DNA of 64,000 bases from Phoronis australis (GCA_002633005.1 NMRA01000150.1:97147-161146), one strand, 5' to 3'. Counted from the stretch's first letter, positions 23,108 to 35,455 are shown. The notes: generated by a model from the sequence alone, not told the origin. Numbers and translations are program-made.

Positions 23108-24516
23108 CAGGGCTCGATATAACGAGCTGCAGGTCGCATTTGCGACCTGAAATTTGGAAATGCGAGCTGAGATTTTGGCCAGCTCGCATTAAGTAGCAAA
23201 ATTGCGACCTGGACTTTCCAACGTATGCAAGCTGAGTTTTTAAACTTCGCGGCAGATACCTGGGAAATGTAAAGCAACTCGGGTGATTCCGACCGTTATT
23301 TGGTTGTTGCCAAATCAAGTTCAAAAGAACACTCATTGAGAACAGCCCTCCCGATGACTTGTAAACATGTCGCGTGAACAAGGGAATGCAGAATTGGTCT
23401 TTGACGCATTTTATTGGCCAATACTTTCGGCTTTTTGCAATTTTCCGGATGTGCAGAAGAAAGTTTCGGACCTCGGAATAACACATGATAAAACGTCAGA
23501 AAGCAGCGGTGTTTCTACTAATTCATAAACGACGAACTTGTAAAGCTTAGTGGTGGAAAAACATTTATTTTTCATGTAAGGTGTCCTTAATATCAAATTA
23601 CGGCAACACCCACGGCAATGTGCCGGATCGCACTGCGGCACTGGTCGGTTCCACTGTTAGCACCGGAAAGCGGTCCTGGCAGACGATTGTCGTGACTTGG
23701 AAAAGTGCGTCTCATTTTTTTATCGCGAAAAACAGCAAACGTGAAAATGACAACTGAATTAATCACCAAACGACAGGCATGCCTTTAGGCGCTTTCGGCA
23801 GAATAAAAGAAACCCACACCGTCGGAAATCATTTCGAGTCTTTTTAATTCATGGAAAACTAATTGTTAACTACGTAAACAGCATAAGTCCCACATTTTTT
23901 GCTGTGAAATTTGCAGTGAATTGTTTCCGCGTATCGATACGTTATTCAGCGAGTAAGGCAACCTTTCACGGATTTCTTCCAAAAGCATGTTTGTTCAAAC
24001 GCCAAGTTGCAAAGTTTGACCTGCAAACAAATGGAAGGAATTTGCACTCAGAGTTATCAATCTTTTTGGATCTTGATGACAGTCATATAGCAAGTCAATC
24101 CTAGAAAAGTTGCGGATACTTTTTCAGCGAGTATTTTCGCCTTATTCAAGGTGCACACTTAGCCAATCGAATGCATATGTCGGTTAGAGGGCACTGATTT
24201 AAGTTTCACGTTGGCAACTGCCTTGCGTTCCAGGGTCTTTCACTAGATGGCGGTAGTGAAGAACGGTTACGCGGTGCATGTATGATATGCTTGTAAGAAC
24301 TCAATTTTGAGACATGAAATTTGTGAGTATTTAACGTCGCAAGAGCATAATCTAAGCATTTTCTCATGACCTAAAAGCCAATTTTGGTCCGTAAAAATGG
24401 CGGGAAATTTTCGCGACCTGGAATTAATGAATGCGAGCTGGATTTTGAAAACGCGACCTAGGATTTAGGCTTGGTTGCAAATTGCGACGTAGCGATTTTC
24501 ATAGCGTCGACCCCTG
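23108..24516. mobile_element. hAT-like CAGGG element nested in the 22601-25699 transposon
   Basis: The ends are CAGGGCTCGATATAACG and, inverted, CAGGGGTCGACGCTATG, with subterminal GGTCGCATTTGCGACC and GCGACCTGGAATT-type motifs. The flanks read CGCTC|CAGGG and CCCTG|CGCTT, a 5-bp target duplication with one mismatch. The paralogous transposon at 42140-45218 shows an unfilled version of this site near 44665-44690. No transposase is recognised. Confidence 0.65.
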
Positions 24517-27500
24517 CGCTTGCTCACTCGATACACACATGCAGACGAACTTCAAAGCGAATGTTACGTGACAACAACGTGTGTGTCCATCCAGACTTTC
24601 TCTTGTTGTGGGGTGCGATCTATTGCAGACTTCGACTTAATCTGCGGTTAATCTCGACTTCACAGGAACTTAAAAATCTTAGGGACGCTATTTGGAAAAC
24701 TTAAGGAGGATTTCATGTAATTTGTTGAGTCAAAACTGTATTTTTATTCAAGAATTCAAGTTGCCCCATCGACGATCGTGAGAGAGGTACGCATCAGTCG
24801 GCGAGTTTTCGCCCTGGGATTTCCACACAATTTTCTGAAAAAGGGTCGTAATTTAACAACGAAGTTTTATAAAAAAAAGGTGCAGGTGGCCTGATGCCTT
24901 TTGCGGTACATCAGGCGTGTTTAGGCCACAAGGCCGGGGCCATTACACTAATCAACTAATTATGACTCATTGGGACAAGATATCACCGGATTCCTGGATT
25001 CCTCGTGAATAAAATCTTCCAATTTGCCTGTTGGTTTCAGAAAGACAGAAAGATTATTAAAACTGTGGGAACTAAGTGTTAAACAGGCAGGTTATGTGTC
25101 TATCAAGTAGTAGATTATGGTGTCTATTGTAGACCGGGCAAATCTCTACCATATGTTGAGGAATCTCTGGCCTCCAAGCCACAGTTGGGACACAATGCAC
25201 ATGCCATGTGGCCTGTGATGTTACTGTGCCGAGCTAGGTTTCAGTGTTCAGTAATAGCCTGGATCAGCTGCGTTATAGCAAGCCTATCTAAACGCAACAG
25301 TTTCTTTGAACCTTTTGGTTCAATAGGACTATGAAAAAGTTGTTTGGTTTGTCTGCTGGCAGAGAGCTTTTCCATGCATCCACGGACAGTTTATGCACCC
25401 AGTGTCTTGCCTTTGCTCTGCAGCACCTATAGGCAACTGGTATGCAAGGTTCTGGTACGAAACAGGGTGTACTTGCTCCTTCTGTTGCAAGTTTGTCAGC
25501 AGCATGAAATTTGATAGCAATGCACTACAATTTTGTGGAAAGTCTGTCATAGGTTGGAGGTGGGTCGCAGATCGTAAATTACATGAATCCTAGTTTCCGA
25601 TTTCACCCGGGTTTCAACTGCCTTAGGCTGCAGTAAGTGCCCCCCTCCCGAAACAAATTTTTCTAAGTGCGCTGGGTGCTTATTAGGCCGAATACAGTAC
25701 TAGAAATTCAGAGCATACGTTCGTCATGTACGTACCTCACACTCACCTCGAGCTGTCAGACAAAAATTTTTTAGAAGATATTCTCAAAAACAATTGTGTG
25801 TTGTAGTTTGCAATCATTCCACTAAATCATAAAACAAAAAATGCAACTAAATGCAACTCATAGAAAATTAATGTTAAAAATTGTTTTTTTTCAAAAATTC
25901 AAATTCTCTGCGTACGTTCGTCACACCCCTTTATAGGAAATATTCTTTGTCAGGTAAAAAGGTAGGAGAATTGGTATATGCTTTGAAAGCTATCAATGAG
26001 ACCTAACAATTGAGGTATTAATTATTTTCTTATGATGAACTTTTTTTCACAATTTATAAAAATGTTCTCTCATTATACGTCCGTCACAAATGGAGTTGTC
26101 CATGTTCTCTGATTACACGTCCGTCACAAATGGAGTTGCCCAAACACTTTTCCCGTAGATTCATGAAGTTGGAGAGAGAAACATGTTGCGATTTCAAACC
26201 CCTGATTGTAAACCTTTTGTTGGGCACTAAATGAGAATAGCTACAGTGTTTATTCATAATTTCAGAAATAAAATATCAGAAATATTTTCCACAAGTTCTT
26301 GGGATGTCTGTGACCAATGACGCATGTCTCCGTTCCTGTTACCCCAAGTCAAATTTTTTTGTGTGGTATGTTGCTGTGGAGACATGATCTGTAGTAAAGA
26401 AGTTTTAGTTATCTTACATCATATCTTAACTTTTTATTCTGTCCAGGCTGATGAGCTCCCTGAGCTGCTGTTAGCAAGTTAATAGGAGATACCAATGTTT
26501 ATTTGCTTGCTTTACTGGGCTGGACAGGGCAGGTCAATTTGTATGTTTGTCCATTTAGATGGACTGGATGCCTACTGCATGATGGCCTAAATTGACAGTT
26601 GGGAGAAATTTGATCAGAAAAAGCATTCATTCATTCATTAGGAGACTGTAGAAAAATGACCCTCCTGCACGGAACGTCTTGTATACTCCTCTATGGAAGT
26701 AACCCCCTCCCCCCAGTTTCTCTAATCATTTCCAGCATTCCGCACTCATAAGGAAGCACCTTTCAAAATTATTCATTGTGCAGTATACTGCCTTTGCAGT
26801 TGTTTTCTGGGGAATGGAAGTTAACTTTTGCTTAAGTGCATTTGAAATGTACTACAATACTGGTTCGGTTCATCATCCTAACTAAACTGAGTACCTCAAT
26901 ATCAGGGTCGGTGTTGAGTTAGGGGCTTACGTGTATGATCGATGGGGTTAGTGTCCAGGGAGCTCCATAGAATTGGAGTTGATGTGCAAGTCACATGTAC
27001 CCGTCATGTGCCGCGAGACTGATACGAAACCAAGTAACAAATGGATAACAAAAATTGAGTCGGTGGTTAAAGCATGTTAGCATGGTATTGAAACAGCGAA
27101 ATGCCAATTTACTTATTGAATTAAATTGAATTAAGGAATTGGGGCGAGAATTTTTCTCTGTACTAGCAAGCAGGGGTGTATGGGTATTTTCCCACCTGAA
27201 TAAACAATCTTCTGAACTGATTGTTACTAGAAGGTAAATGAATTGCGAACTTTTTAGGGTATTTCCTTAAAATCTGATGAACTGGGCATTCATGAAGACA
27301 CAGACACTTAGGAGAGAAGTTTTAGCATTACAAATTGGGAATGGTAGGAAGGTGAACATGGGTACTTGAAAGTGAAATTTTGGGAATTTCAGGAGTGGTT
27401 GGTTATACCAAGCATGGAGTACTGTGGTCACAAGCCTACTTGTTGATCATTAGTTTCAAACAGATGTGGCCTTACACTGCCCTCCTCAAGGAATTCATTA

Positions 27501-28007
27501 GAGCTGTGCTAATAAGTACCTGTATCCTGGTAAAGAAACCATCATTTCCATAGCTATCATGTTTCTAAACAGATAGACCTGCATGCCACACTGTGCTTGC
27601 TTGGCCCATACCATCATCCTTCCTAATGAGGTTTTGAAACTTAATTTTTACCATGTTTGATCTTTTTGTTACAAGCTCTGTACTCATTGAGATTGGTCCT
27701 GAGTTTGGCAAATAAGACGAAAAAAATTAAAAGAAAGTTAATGTTTTTGTGTTTCATACATGGAAATGACAGAAAGGATAGAAAGCCTGTAGGTGCTATT
27801 TAGGCTGCCAGAATTAGTCACGGGTTGCGTGGTTTAAAACTAATCCATGCTTCTGCTGATGAACTGTATAATCATTCTAAGAATTGCAGAGCACAGTTTC
27901 CTTTGAAATCAATTCCTGGAGTGAATTTTCAAATCTCTTGTAATGTTTAACTGTCATTCATTAATTGTGTGAGAAATGGATACATTTTTAGACATTGTTG
28001 ATTTCAG

Positions 28008-28116
28008 AAGCGTGCCAAGCCACTACCCCTTTGCAGCTTTTGCCTGGGTACAGCTGAAAAGAACAGAGATGGTGCTGCTGAGGAACTCATCTCTTGTGCC
28101 GAATGTGGCAACAGTG
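28008..28116 (+). CDS. KAT6: KAT6 exon 2: first half of PHD finger 1
   Basis: The exon reads [20 protein letters not shown], then [17 protein letters not shown]. It covers residues 197-232 plus a split codon and supplies zinc ligands C205, C208, C226 and C229. Human KAT6A has the matching P-I-C-S-F-C-L-G-T-K-E and ELISCADCGNSGH. The acceptor is GATTTCAG at 28007 and the donor G|GTATGT at 28117, with phase 0 in and phase 1 out. The KAT6 tandem PHD fingers read the histone H3 tail acylated at K14. Confidence 0.95.
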
Positions 28117-28439
28117 GTATGTGTCATGGATATAAGATTTAATGATACTTTCCTTTTTAGTATTACACTTAGAGTATACAAATCGGGTTATATCCTGGTT
28201 TTGCCTTGACAGTGAAAAATTCCTGGTCAAAATTTTCTTAAGATATGCCATTGAAGCCAAAGAAAATATCATACTTGGTTCAGTTTTTTTCAAGCTGAAA
28301 TGGTTTGCAATTTGCCTTTAACCCATTCGTTGATGCTTGCTGAAATAGGTCAGGAATGGGGATATGTCTTCTCTTATTTCCTATCTTCACGTGATGCTTG
28401 TTGTAATGGACTCAGTTAGAATTCTTCTTTCTCTACACT

Positions 28440-28580
28440 GTCATGTGCAAGTTTCCAAAGGCGGACCTGTACCGTGCACAAAAAATGCGGATGTGTATGG
28501 AAATTTGGCTTGTAGTACACAAGACCAGGCAAAATTATGCAAATTATTAAGTGACTTGTTACTCACTAAGTTAGTGATAT
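28440..28580 (+). repeat. Short repeat shared with 37345-37470
   Basis: The segment with CAAAAAATGCGGATGTGTA and CCAGGCAAAATTATGCAAATT matches the interior of the Kolobok-like copy near 37360-37440 (CAAAAAATGCAGATTCGTA, CCAGGCCAAAATATGCAAATT). It is probably a fragment of the same transposon family. Confidence 0.5.
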
Positions 28581-28689
28581 GATAATAGAAATAGAAGATT
28601 TTTAAACTTGAAATTAAAATATGTGTTCGTGTTATTTTAATCTAAAAGCTTGAACTGCAAAATTAGAGACATGCTTTGTTCATTTATTT

Positions 28690-29760
28690 ATTATTTATTT
28701 ATTACCCTGCACGTGCAAGCGCAGAGTACTGTTGTTCCAGGTTTTCTTCAATTTTATTCTTATTACTTTATTCTTATTCTTCTTCCGACTAACTTTGACG
28801 GTTAATAACTCCAAAATGGGTGCAGGCATGTTCTTTAAATTCAACATGTGATTTTCAGGAGTACATAAATTTTTATTTGTTTCATAACCATATTCTATTC
28901 CATAATGGACCGAAACAGGTCATTTGGTGCAAAGGTCATAAAATTTTCAAAATGCTACTCATTCAGTTTTAAAGCCATCTCCTTCAAATTCAGTGCATAG
29001 GTATAAGTGAACATGGCAATTTAAAAAAATACTTTTCTAAGTAATCTAGTCATCCAATCGGATTAAACAGGTCAAAAGTCATGAGGTGCAAACTAAGATT
29101 TTGAGCAAGACACTTCAAATTCATATATCTTAATTTAGTAATTCAGTTCGAAATCCAGTCATTTGGTGCAACCATTCAGTCATTAGGTGCATTTTTCTTT
29201 GGAAAATTTGACCTTTTCATTCGCCAAGTTTTCTGATGTGTCAACAGTTAGACAACTGTGATTCTTAACATTAAACACACTTTTCTTACAGAGCCATATA
29301 ATGCACCGGATAGGGTCAATCATTGCAAAGGTCATCTAACATTCAAAATGTTATTTTTCCTACATTTTTCAAGTAATTCTTTTCAATTTCAACTCACAGT
29401 TGTATACCTTCATGCTAACCAAATACTCTACTTGACTAAGCAATAGGAACACCCAGTCAGAAACAAAGGTCAAAGGGCGCCGAGTGAAAACTAAGATTGT
29501 GAGCCAAACACTTCAAATTTTCATATCTGTTTAGTAAAAAGTAAATGAATTTGAAGTTAAAGTTGCTGGTCATTTGGTGTAGCCATGGGGTCATTAGGTG
29601 CGTTTTTCTTCAGAAAATTTGACCAATTCATTCATCTTGTATTCTAAAGTGTTTAAAGTAAGACATCTGGGATTCTTGGCATTAACCACACTTTTCATCG
29701 AGTTTACACTTATTCCCTCATTGGGGCTCATAATTCACCAAAAGGGTCAATTGACATTAC
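28690..29760. repeat. Repeat with about 400-bp internal direct duplication
   Basis: It opens with CCTGCACGTGCAAGCGCAGAG (28704) and a poly-(TTATTC) tract. Two diverged copies then follow about 400 bp apart: AAACTAAGATTTTGAGC...ACTTCAAATT near 29090 and AAACTAAGATTGTGAGC...ACTTCAAATT near 29487, each followed by GTCATTTGGTG, GTCATTAGGTGC and TTCTTAACATTAAAC-type blocks. No protein is recognised and the class is unknown. Confidence 0.55.
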
Positions 29761-31561
29761 GCCAGAAAATGAATGACAGGTGTGATTGACCAATCAGAAT
29801 GCTGCATTCCAGACACTCTTCCAGACAGAAGTTCAAGTCTCCTTCTTGTCCGACAAACAGCGGCTGTAGGACAAAACACGTTCAACTACAATGTGCATTT
29901 TAAATGGCCAAGTGGTGTTGTGGTGTGCGTAATTCAGACACTCATGCTGACAGAGATGAATGTTATTTCAGTTTTTGACCTTTTCCAAAGCCTAAAAGTG
30001 ACGTAATAAGCAAACGGTGGATTAATTAATCTCTGTGTACTCTCGCACAAGCAGCCTAAACTTTCAACATTGTTTGATCACTCGAAAGCTTAACACAAGT
30101 GTGTTCTAAGGTATGCACTCTTTTTGATATTTCTTCCCAATATCGGAATTTTGGCTCTGGATTACAGTCTTGTTAAGTGTGTGTGACCGACCCACTGGCT
30201 ATCTGCGATCACTTTCTGGTTCATTACAACTGGCATGACAACCATTTCCATAGCACGACGAAAAGGAGTTAAAATATAGTCAAGCAAGAGTCAAAATGCA
30301 TTGCATGCCTGCCTACTTACCTATTAGAGGCTCTTACATTTATACTGACTGTGAGTCTTGTTCTTCCCATATACAACAAAGGATCGTGATTTCCATCCTT
30401 ACTTGTTATAGGCCTATTCCTATTCCTTGGTAAACTCCTCAGTCTTGGCCCTGTCGAGCAAGGCTCGTGGTATTATCTCGACAAAGATTGCCAATAAAAG
30501 CCAAAACGAAGGATTGAAAACTTAATTATGAACATTGGAGAAAATTCACATTAATTACCGAAAATACATAGCATTTTGGCACTACGCCGTGGCAATACAG
30601 AAACGGGAAGCACGTACTGAGCAAATACGCAGTGCCCATATTGGTTGTCTTGTACGTAGTATATAACTCAGATATATAAATTGAACAGATTGGCAACATT
30701 CCGCACTCGGCAAGCGTGCTTTCTTTAGTCTGTCTTCAGAGGTCATAATCACGGTCACCACTGAAGTGCTAACCGGATTAGGCTGGTGTTGCTTCATCAA
30801 AATCACTACCTTTGAAATGTTAATTTGAATGGTTACTGTTACTCCGAATTTCGACTTGTTTCGTGCATCTGTCACGGCGCCGGCTCGACCATTGGCGATC
30901 ACTGAACACGAAATTCTCAGCTAAACTGTTACAGTTACAGCTCAGTAGGTTTCTTGATCCCCTCAATTTGTTTTGCTTTGGGGAAAGAATTGTTTTTCAT
31001 TAAGTATTTTTATTATTATTTTTAACTGCATTCATGCAGTTTTTGTCAATGTTGATGTCAACTCCATGAGGCTCGTCAGATTTGCGTCGACTTCTGAAAC
31101 ATCCGCTGGCGGTTTACATGTTCTCGACGTAAATCTTCCCCCGTAGGAACCTTTTCTGAAGGCTTTTGTCTTTGTCATGGTGAGATTCATAGGGAAGATA
31201 ATGTTCGCCAAAGTCTGCGTGAATATCAGCACACCGGTCTTGCTTGACGAAGCCATTCCACATCATGTGACATTATTGGCGGAGCGATCTGGTTGGCGTA
31301 AGATCAATTAGTGCAAAGGTTATCAAATTATCAGCATGTAATTTCTCCTTCAGTTTCAAAGAATTCTTTTTCATATTGGTAAACGGGTTGTTGTTAATGA
31401 CTTCCCATTTCAATTCCAGTAATACGTACGCGCAGAGTCCATTATTGCCGGGCAGTGACAATAATCTTTCTATTTTATTAATAAAATATTTATTCATTCT
31501 AAATGTAGCTACATCATTGACAAATTACACATGCTCTTCTACTGATTTTCATCATCACTGG

Positions 31562-32930
31562 CAGGGCTCAACACTAACGGTTGCCCGATTGCCTGTGTAC
31601 ATGTAGATTTTGCGTCGGGCAAGTGGAATTTGAAAAGTACTTGCCCGATGGGCAAGTTAAAAAGCTAGCCGCATAGGCAAGTAGAGCCTAAGATTGTCTG
31701 CTTGACATTTGCTCCAAAGTAACGAACCCCGACACAAGCCTAAAAACCGTCGAAAAAGCCCGTGGCTGTCAAAGAAACTCCCGTCTTCGAATGAGCACCG
31801 AAAGGAAAATAGAACGAGTGTGATGCAGCATGCACAGATGACGCTCGCTGTCAAATCCTTTCGATTCTCTGAACGTGCCCTGCAGTTTCTGAATAAGTTG
31901 TCACGTGATACTACTGATCGTCTGCACTCTGGCAAAACGTCTTAACATGGAAGCTGTCCAGGCCTGGACGGCATTGGTTTAGTTGCTAAAAAACGAGTTT
32001 AGGAAGAATCAAAGCAATAATATGAAACGAAAAGAGTGCGGGGATGGGTTCCGTCATGGGAAATTAGGTTTTCTGGCCTGCGAGACAGTGAACAAGGGAT
32101 GACGTTTGATTTTTGCGGACGTTTACCCATGTACAGCTGGAAGCACCGCGTTCGTCTGTGGATGTAAGTCATACAGATAAGCTCAAAAGCTAAAAAGTGA
32201 ATGATTGACAACATATTTTTTACACTACACAGCAGTTTAAAAGGCCTGGTATTTATTCAGGGGAATTCCAAAGGACATTCTTATGAATTCCCGGCTCCCG
32301 GTGGCGACTCCCGAAAGAAGAGGAATACGGCCTTCGGGATTGCCGCTCTAAAGTCTGAAGGGTGACTTTTTCGCGGTCTATCTATTTTTCAAAAATGTAA
32401 TTATTTATTGAAAATTAAAGTATATGTGGCATTATTATATGTTAAAATTTGATTTTAATTTAATACAAGGTAACGATGACCAAAACTGTGCAAGATTTTT
32501 ACGGATAACAAAAATTGAAATTCAGGTTAGCAACAACTCAAGTTTAATGCATGAGGGCGTTTATAAACTAATGAATACACAGAAGTGTCTAGAGTTCATG
32601 CCCTAGCTCATTTCGGCGCCTGTGAACGTGTGACAATGGTTCAGATACCTGAGTTACTCTTCTAATTTGTCTCTCTAGTGTTTTGATACACCTTATAAAT
32701 AAATGTTCTATAAGAAGAATCGTTAAAAAATAGAAACTCGTGTATATAGCGTGCACAACACAAGAGGAGGCTCAGCACAGGCAGCCCTACGGTGACACAT
32801 TACCTATGTGCACATGCACGGTGCTATTTGGGATTGTACTAGGGGCAAGTGAATTCGTTGTTCGGGCAAGTAAAAATTTCAAATACTTGCCCGAAGGGCA
32901 AGTGGCTTAAAAAGTTAATGTTGAGCCCTG
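31562..32930. mobile_element. hAT-like CAGGGCTCAACA element, copy A
   Basis: The ends are CAGGGCTCAACACTAACG and, inverted, CAGGGCTCAACATTAACT. Subterminal arrays of CTTGCCCGA(A/T)GGGCAAGT are found at both ends. The flanks ACTGG|CAGGG and CCCTG|ACTGA give a 5-bp target duplication with one mismatch, which fits the hAT5-like group by TSD length. The interior contains GAATTC-rich sequence at 32270-32320 and no complete transposase; open frames of 60-92 codons show no known motif. Confidence 0.75.
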
Positions 32931-33308
32931 ACTGACCTAAACTATAAGCAATGACTTCTACGGTTGGTGGTTATTTTACTTCGTTTGATTTCGACTATCT
33001 GCATGTAAATGCATACTGTTGTTATAATGTCAAAGAATGAGAAGTTGCATATTTCGAGTTGTGAAGAAAATAGCTTGATAGAAGGGGGCATCTGTTTTTG
33101 CCACGTTATTCCGAAGTATAGCTGTGTCTTATTGAAAAGCTATGGGAACCATCGAATTAACATTGCAAAGTTTTGTGACGTGTTGTGTTCTTGTGCACAC
33201 TGTGGCTGCACTGACTTTGTACCAGTACGGTGGTATGTGTTTGTAGAAACTTTCAATGAACAACCATTCTAAACTTTTGTGCAATGGTTAAAAGCATGAC
33301 GTCTGATG

Positions 33309-34501
33309 TACCGTAATCGTTCGGGTTAACGCCCATGCTCAGTTAACCGCCCACCCCTACTTTAGGTGGATTTTCGATTTAACCGCCCACTGCTCGGTTA
33401 ACCGCCCCCCTGCTATTTTTTAAGATTTCCAATTAAGCGCCCACCTCTCGGTTAAGCGCCCATCCGCTACTTTTGACGATTGGTGATTACCGCCCTGTGC
33501 TAATAGGAAACGCGAATCCCCGACCTTTTAGATTAAGATCGATGATAACATTGAGTGCAACGACGGCCTCAGAGACCGCGGTTTAGCAATGTGAATTATG
33601 ATACCAGTAACAAATTATTGTAACGGGTCATCGATTAACTTCAAAATGTAATACTTGAACACTTTGTCACTTTCTTTTCTTCTCATGTTCGCAAACTTTA
33701 GGAACCGCGCTGGCGTCTACACCTCCACTTTCAGCCACAATCTCTGCCGCACTGAGTNNNNNNNNNNNNNNNNNNNNNNNNNNNNNNNNNNNNNNNNNNN
33801 NNNNNNNNNNNNNNNNNNNNNNNNNNNNNNNNNNNNNNNNNNNNNNNNNNNNNNNNNNNNNNNNNNNNNNNNNNNNNNNNNNNNNNNNNNNNNNNNNNNN
33901 NNNNNNNNNNNNNNNNNNNNNNNNNNNNNNNNNNNNNNNNNNNNNNNNNNNNNNNNNNNNNNNNNNNNNNNNNNNNNNNNNNNNNNNNNNNNNNNNNNNN
34001 NNNNNNNNNNNNNNNNNNNNNNNNNNNNNNNNNNNNNNNNNNNNNNNNNNNNNNNNNNNNNNNNNNNNNNNNNNNNNNNNNNNNNNNNNNNNNNNNNNNN
34101 NNNNNNNNNNNNNNNNNNNNNNNNNNNNNNNNNNNNNNNNNNNNNNNNNNNNNNNNNNNNNNNNNTATGCAAGCGTTCGGAGTTTGACCACACTCTACAT
34201 TTTCGAAACTATTTGTTAATTAGAGTGCGCAGAGTACGCACTTGGTGGCGATAAAGTTCTTTTCAAAGTGTTAGGCGATCCCAGTATGTGGCTTAGTACA
34301 TGTGGTGACTCACATCATAAGGTAAGATTAACCGCCCAGGGCGGTTGCCTGTCGTAATAAGCGCCCATGTTCAGTTAACCGCCCCCCCCCGATTTCTTGA
34401 AATTTCACGGTTAAGCGCCCATGTCTGGTTAACCGCCCACCCCCGATTTTTTGGGTTCGCCAATTTAACCGCCCAGGGCGTTAACCCGAACGATTACGGT
34501 A
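33309..34501. mobile_element. TA-flanked TIR element (TACCGTAATCG ends), containing an assembly gap
   Basis: Both ends match for at least 26 bp as perfect inverted repeats starting TACCGTAATCGTTCGGG. Subterminal sequence is dense in (A)ACCGCCCA/AAGCGCCCA repeats pointing inward from both sides. Comparison with the uninterrupted paralogous site near 38065-38080 shows that only TA is duplicated, as in Tc1/mariner-type insertion. About 400 bp of the interior is N. No transposase is visible. Confidence 0.85.
33758..34165. other. Assembly gap (408 N)
   Basis: A run of N inside the TA-flanked TIR element. Frames read across it are not real. Confidence 0.99.
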
Positions 34502-34980
34502 AAACGTTGTCCAGTGCCGATTCATGAGTACTTTTTTGCAGATATGCTTTTTGGTCAGATTAAGAAACGAGTGTAACTTATGAAGCAAGGAACTATTCCT
34601 TGTTATGTATCTTATCATTGTACCAGGCATGTATTTACAAAATTATGCAAGTTCAATAAGGAACGTGATCTTTTCACAGCTGCAAACGCAGTCCACCAAC
34701 TGAACACCTTAGAGAATTCTGGAAGTTAATAGTCAAACCACTATATGTATTACCGTAAATTGAGAAAAGTACCAAGTAAACAGAGTCTCAATATGTTAAC
34801 TGAAAAGAATTGTCGATGTTTGGCCTCTACTGGAAAATTTGTAAATTTGCTGAAAAATATTTGAAAAACTGGTGTCCTAAAAACTCAAATGCAGATTTGT
34901 TGGTACTCAGGTATGCAAATTAGTCTAACTGAAACTACAACACCTCGGAAACACAATCATGTTGTTGTCATGTGACTTTT

Positions 34981-35455
34981 ATTTTCACTGAATGAGTACC
35001 AATCGATTTGTTGTTTTTACGTGTGCAAAGAAATTTGGAATCTTGTTGAAGGAGAAGGACTGGAAACTGTACATGAAAGATTCAATCTCATTGACAAGTA
35101 CGTTGTGTCTGTTCTTAAAGGCCAGACAATTATAGTGGGACACATTCCTCGCGAGATCAGCAAAACTTGCATTCTTTTTGAAACACAGTGGAAGTTTGAA
35201 GTGTATATGGTAGTCATGGCTAAATACTGACATAGTGGTGAGGCTGGTCGTCTAGAAATTCCATGCACAATGGTTTTTCCAGTACTGCCGATCTTGTTGA
35301 TAAATTGAAGATGTTACTGTAGAATTTTAGTACTGTAGATAAGTCATTTTTCGCATGAATACGTTCATGGGCTGGGCACTTGTTTCAGGGAAGTCTGAAA
35401 ATGTGGAGGCACTTGTAGGAGCTTGAGTGCTTATTAGGCCGAATCCGGTATATTG
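34981..35455 (+). mobile_element. Terminal fragment of the TACCGTA/HIRAN transposon
   Basis: This matches the left 0.5 kb of the elements at 22601 and 42140 in the opposite orientation. The right end reads GTGCTTATTAGGCCGAATCC followed by GGTA, the inverted TACCGGATTCGGCC terminus. The other end of the transposon is missing. It contains the best preserved copy of the HIRAN-like ORF. Confidence 0.65.
35018..35275 (+). pseudogene. HIRAN-like domain remnant of the transposon, best copy
   Basis: The frame reads VCKEIWNLVEGEGLETVHER, then FNLIDKYVVSVLKGQTIIVG and HIPREISKTCILFE, and after a frameshift GRLEIPCTMVF. The order DKY-V-V-x-K-x-G-x-I-V-G-H-I-P-R-E-I resembles HIRAN domains (NPYDxxAVxV, VGHxP). 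Similar sequences recur in unnamed transposon proteins of marine invertebrates. It is broken downstream, so non-coding now. Confidence 0.5.

Larger units (their letters stand above)
22601..25699. mobile_element. TIR transposon (TACCGTA/AAGCGCCC type) with HIRAN-like remnant
   Basis: The right end reads, reverse-complemented, TACTGTATTCGGCCTAATAA followed by GCACCC. The left end retains ATAAGCACCC and an AAATAAGCGCCCAG repeat. Its body closely matches the copy at 42140-45218 on both flanks of nested insertions (for example GGAACTTAAAAATCTTAGGG near 24664 and near 44828). It carries a decayed HIRAN-like ORF (about 22800-22995, minus strand) and a nested CAGGG element (23108-24516). It is non-functional. 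Confidence 0.7.
21540..26450. repeat. TACGTCCGTCAC-bearing repeat interrupted by the 22601-25699 element
   Basis: Variants of TACGTCCGTCAC occur near 22147, 22315, 25725, 25912, 26078 and 26121, on both sides of a 3.1-kb insertion. A direct duplication of about 40 bp (TGTTCTCTxATTAxACGTCC and CGTCACAAATGGAGTTG) is seen at about 26062-26140. This looks like one older repeat of roughly 1.5-1.8 kb split by a younger transposon. No protein is recognisable and the outer limits are approximate. Confidence 0.45.
19363..28007 (+). other. KAT6: KAT6 intron 1 of the coding region
   Basis: An 8.6-kb intron. It holds a 'gcgacc' repeat (about 19955-20465), a GC-rich minisatellite with an assembly gap (20641-21275), a TACGTCCGTCAC-containing repeat on both sides of a 3.1-kb transposon (22601-25699), and about 1.5 kb of plain AT-rich sequence (26450-28007). 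I see no additional exon. Confidence 0.85.
32931..34980 (+). mobile_element. Kolobok-like remnant, split by the 33309-34501 element
   Basis: Positions 32931-33308 and 34502-34600 align with 37665-38140, the interior of a TTAA-type element. The segment at about 33028-33130 encodes MSKNEKLHISSCEENS-type sequence and CFCHVIPKYS, a pattern reminiscent of a decayed THAP domain. Outer limits are unclear because the left flank is cut by a hAT-like copy. Confidence 0.45.

Noticed and set aside
27976-28209. 77-codon open frame overlapping KAT6 exon 2
   Set aside because: It is a shadow in another frame; the real frame shows the PHD zinc ligands and splice sites.
30582-30902. 106-codon minus-strand frame
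   Set aside because: No family resemblance, isolated in an intron, and not supported by neighbouring exons.
33655-34254. Long frames spanning the second run of N
   Set aside because: Artefact of the gap inside a TIR element; the flanking residues show no protein similarity.
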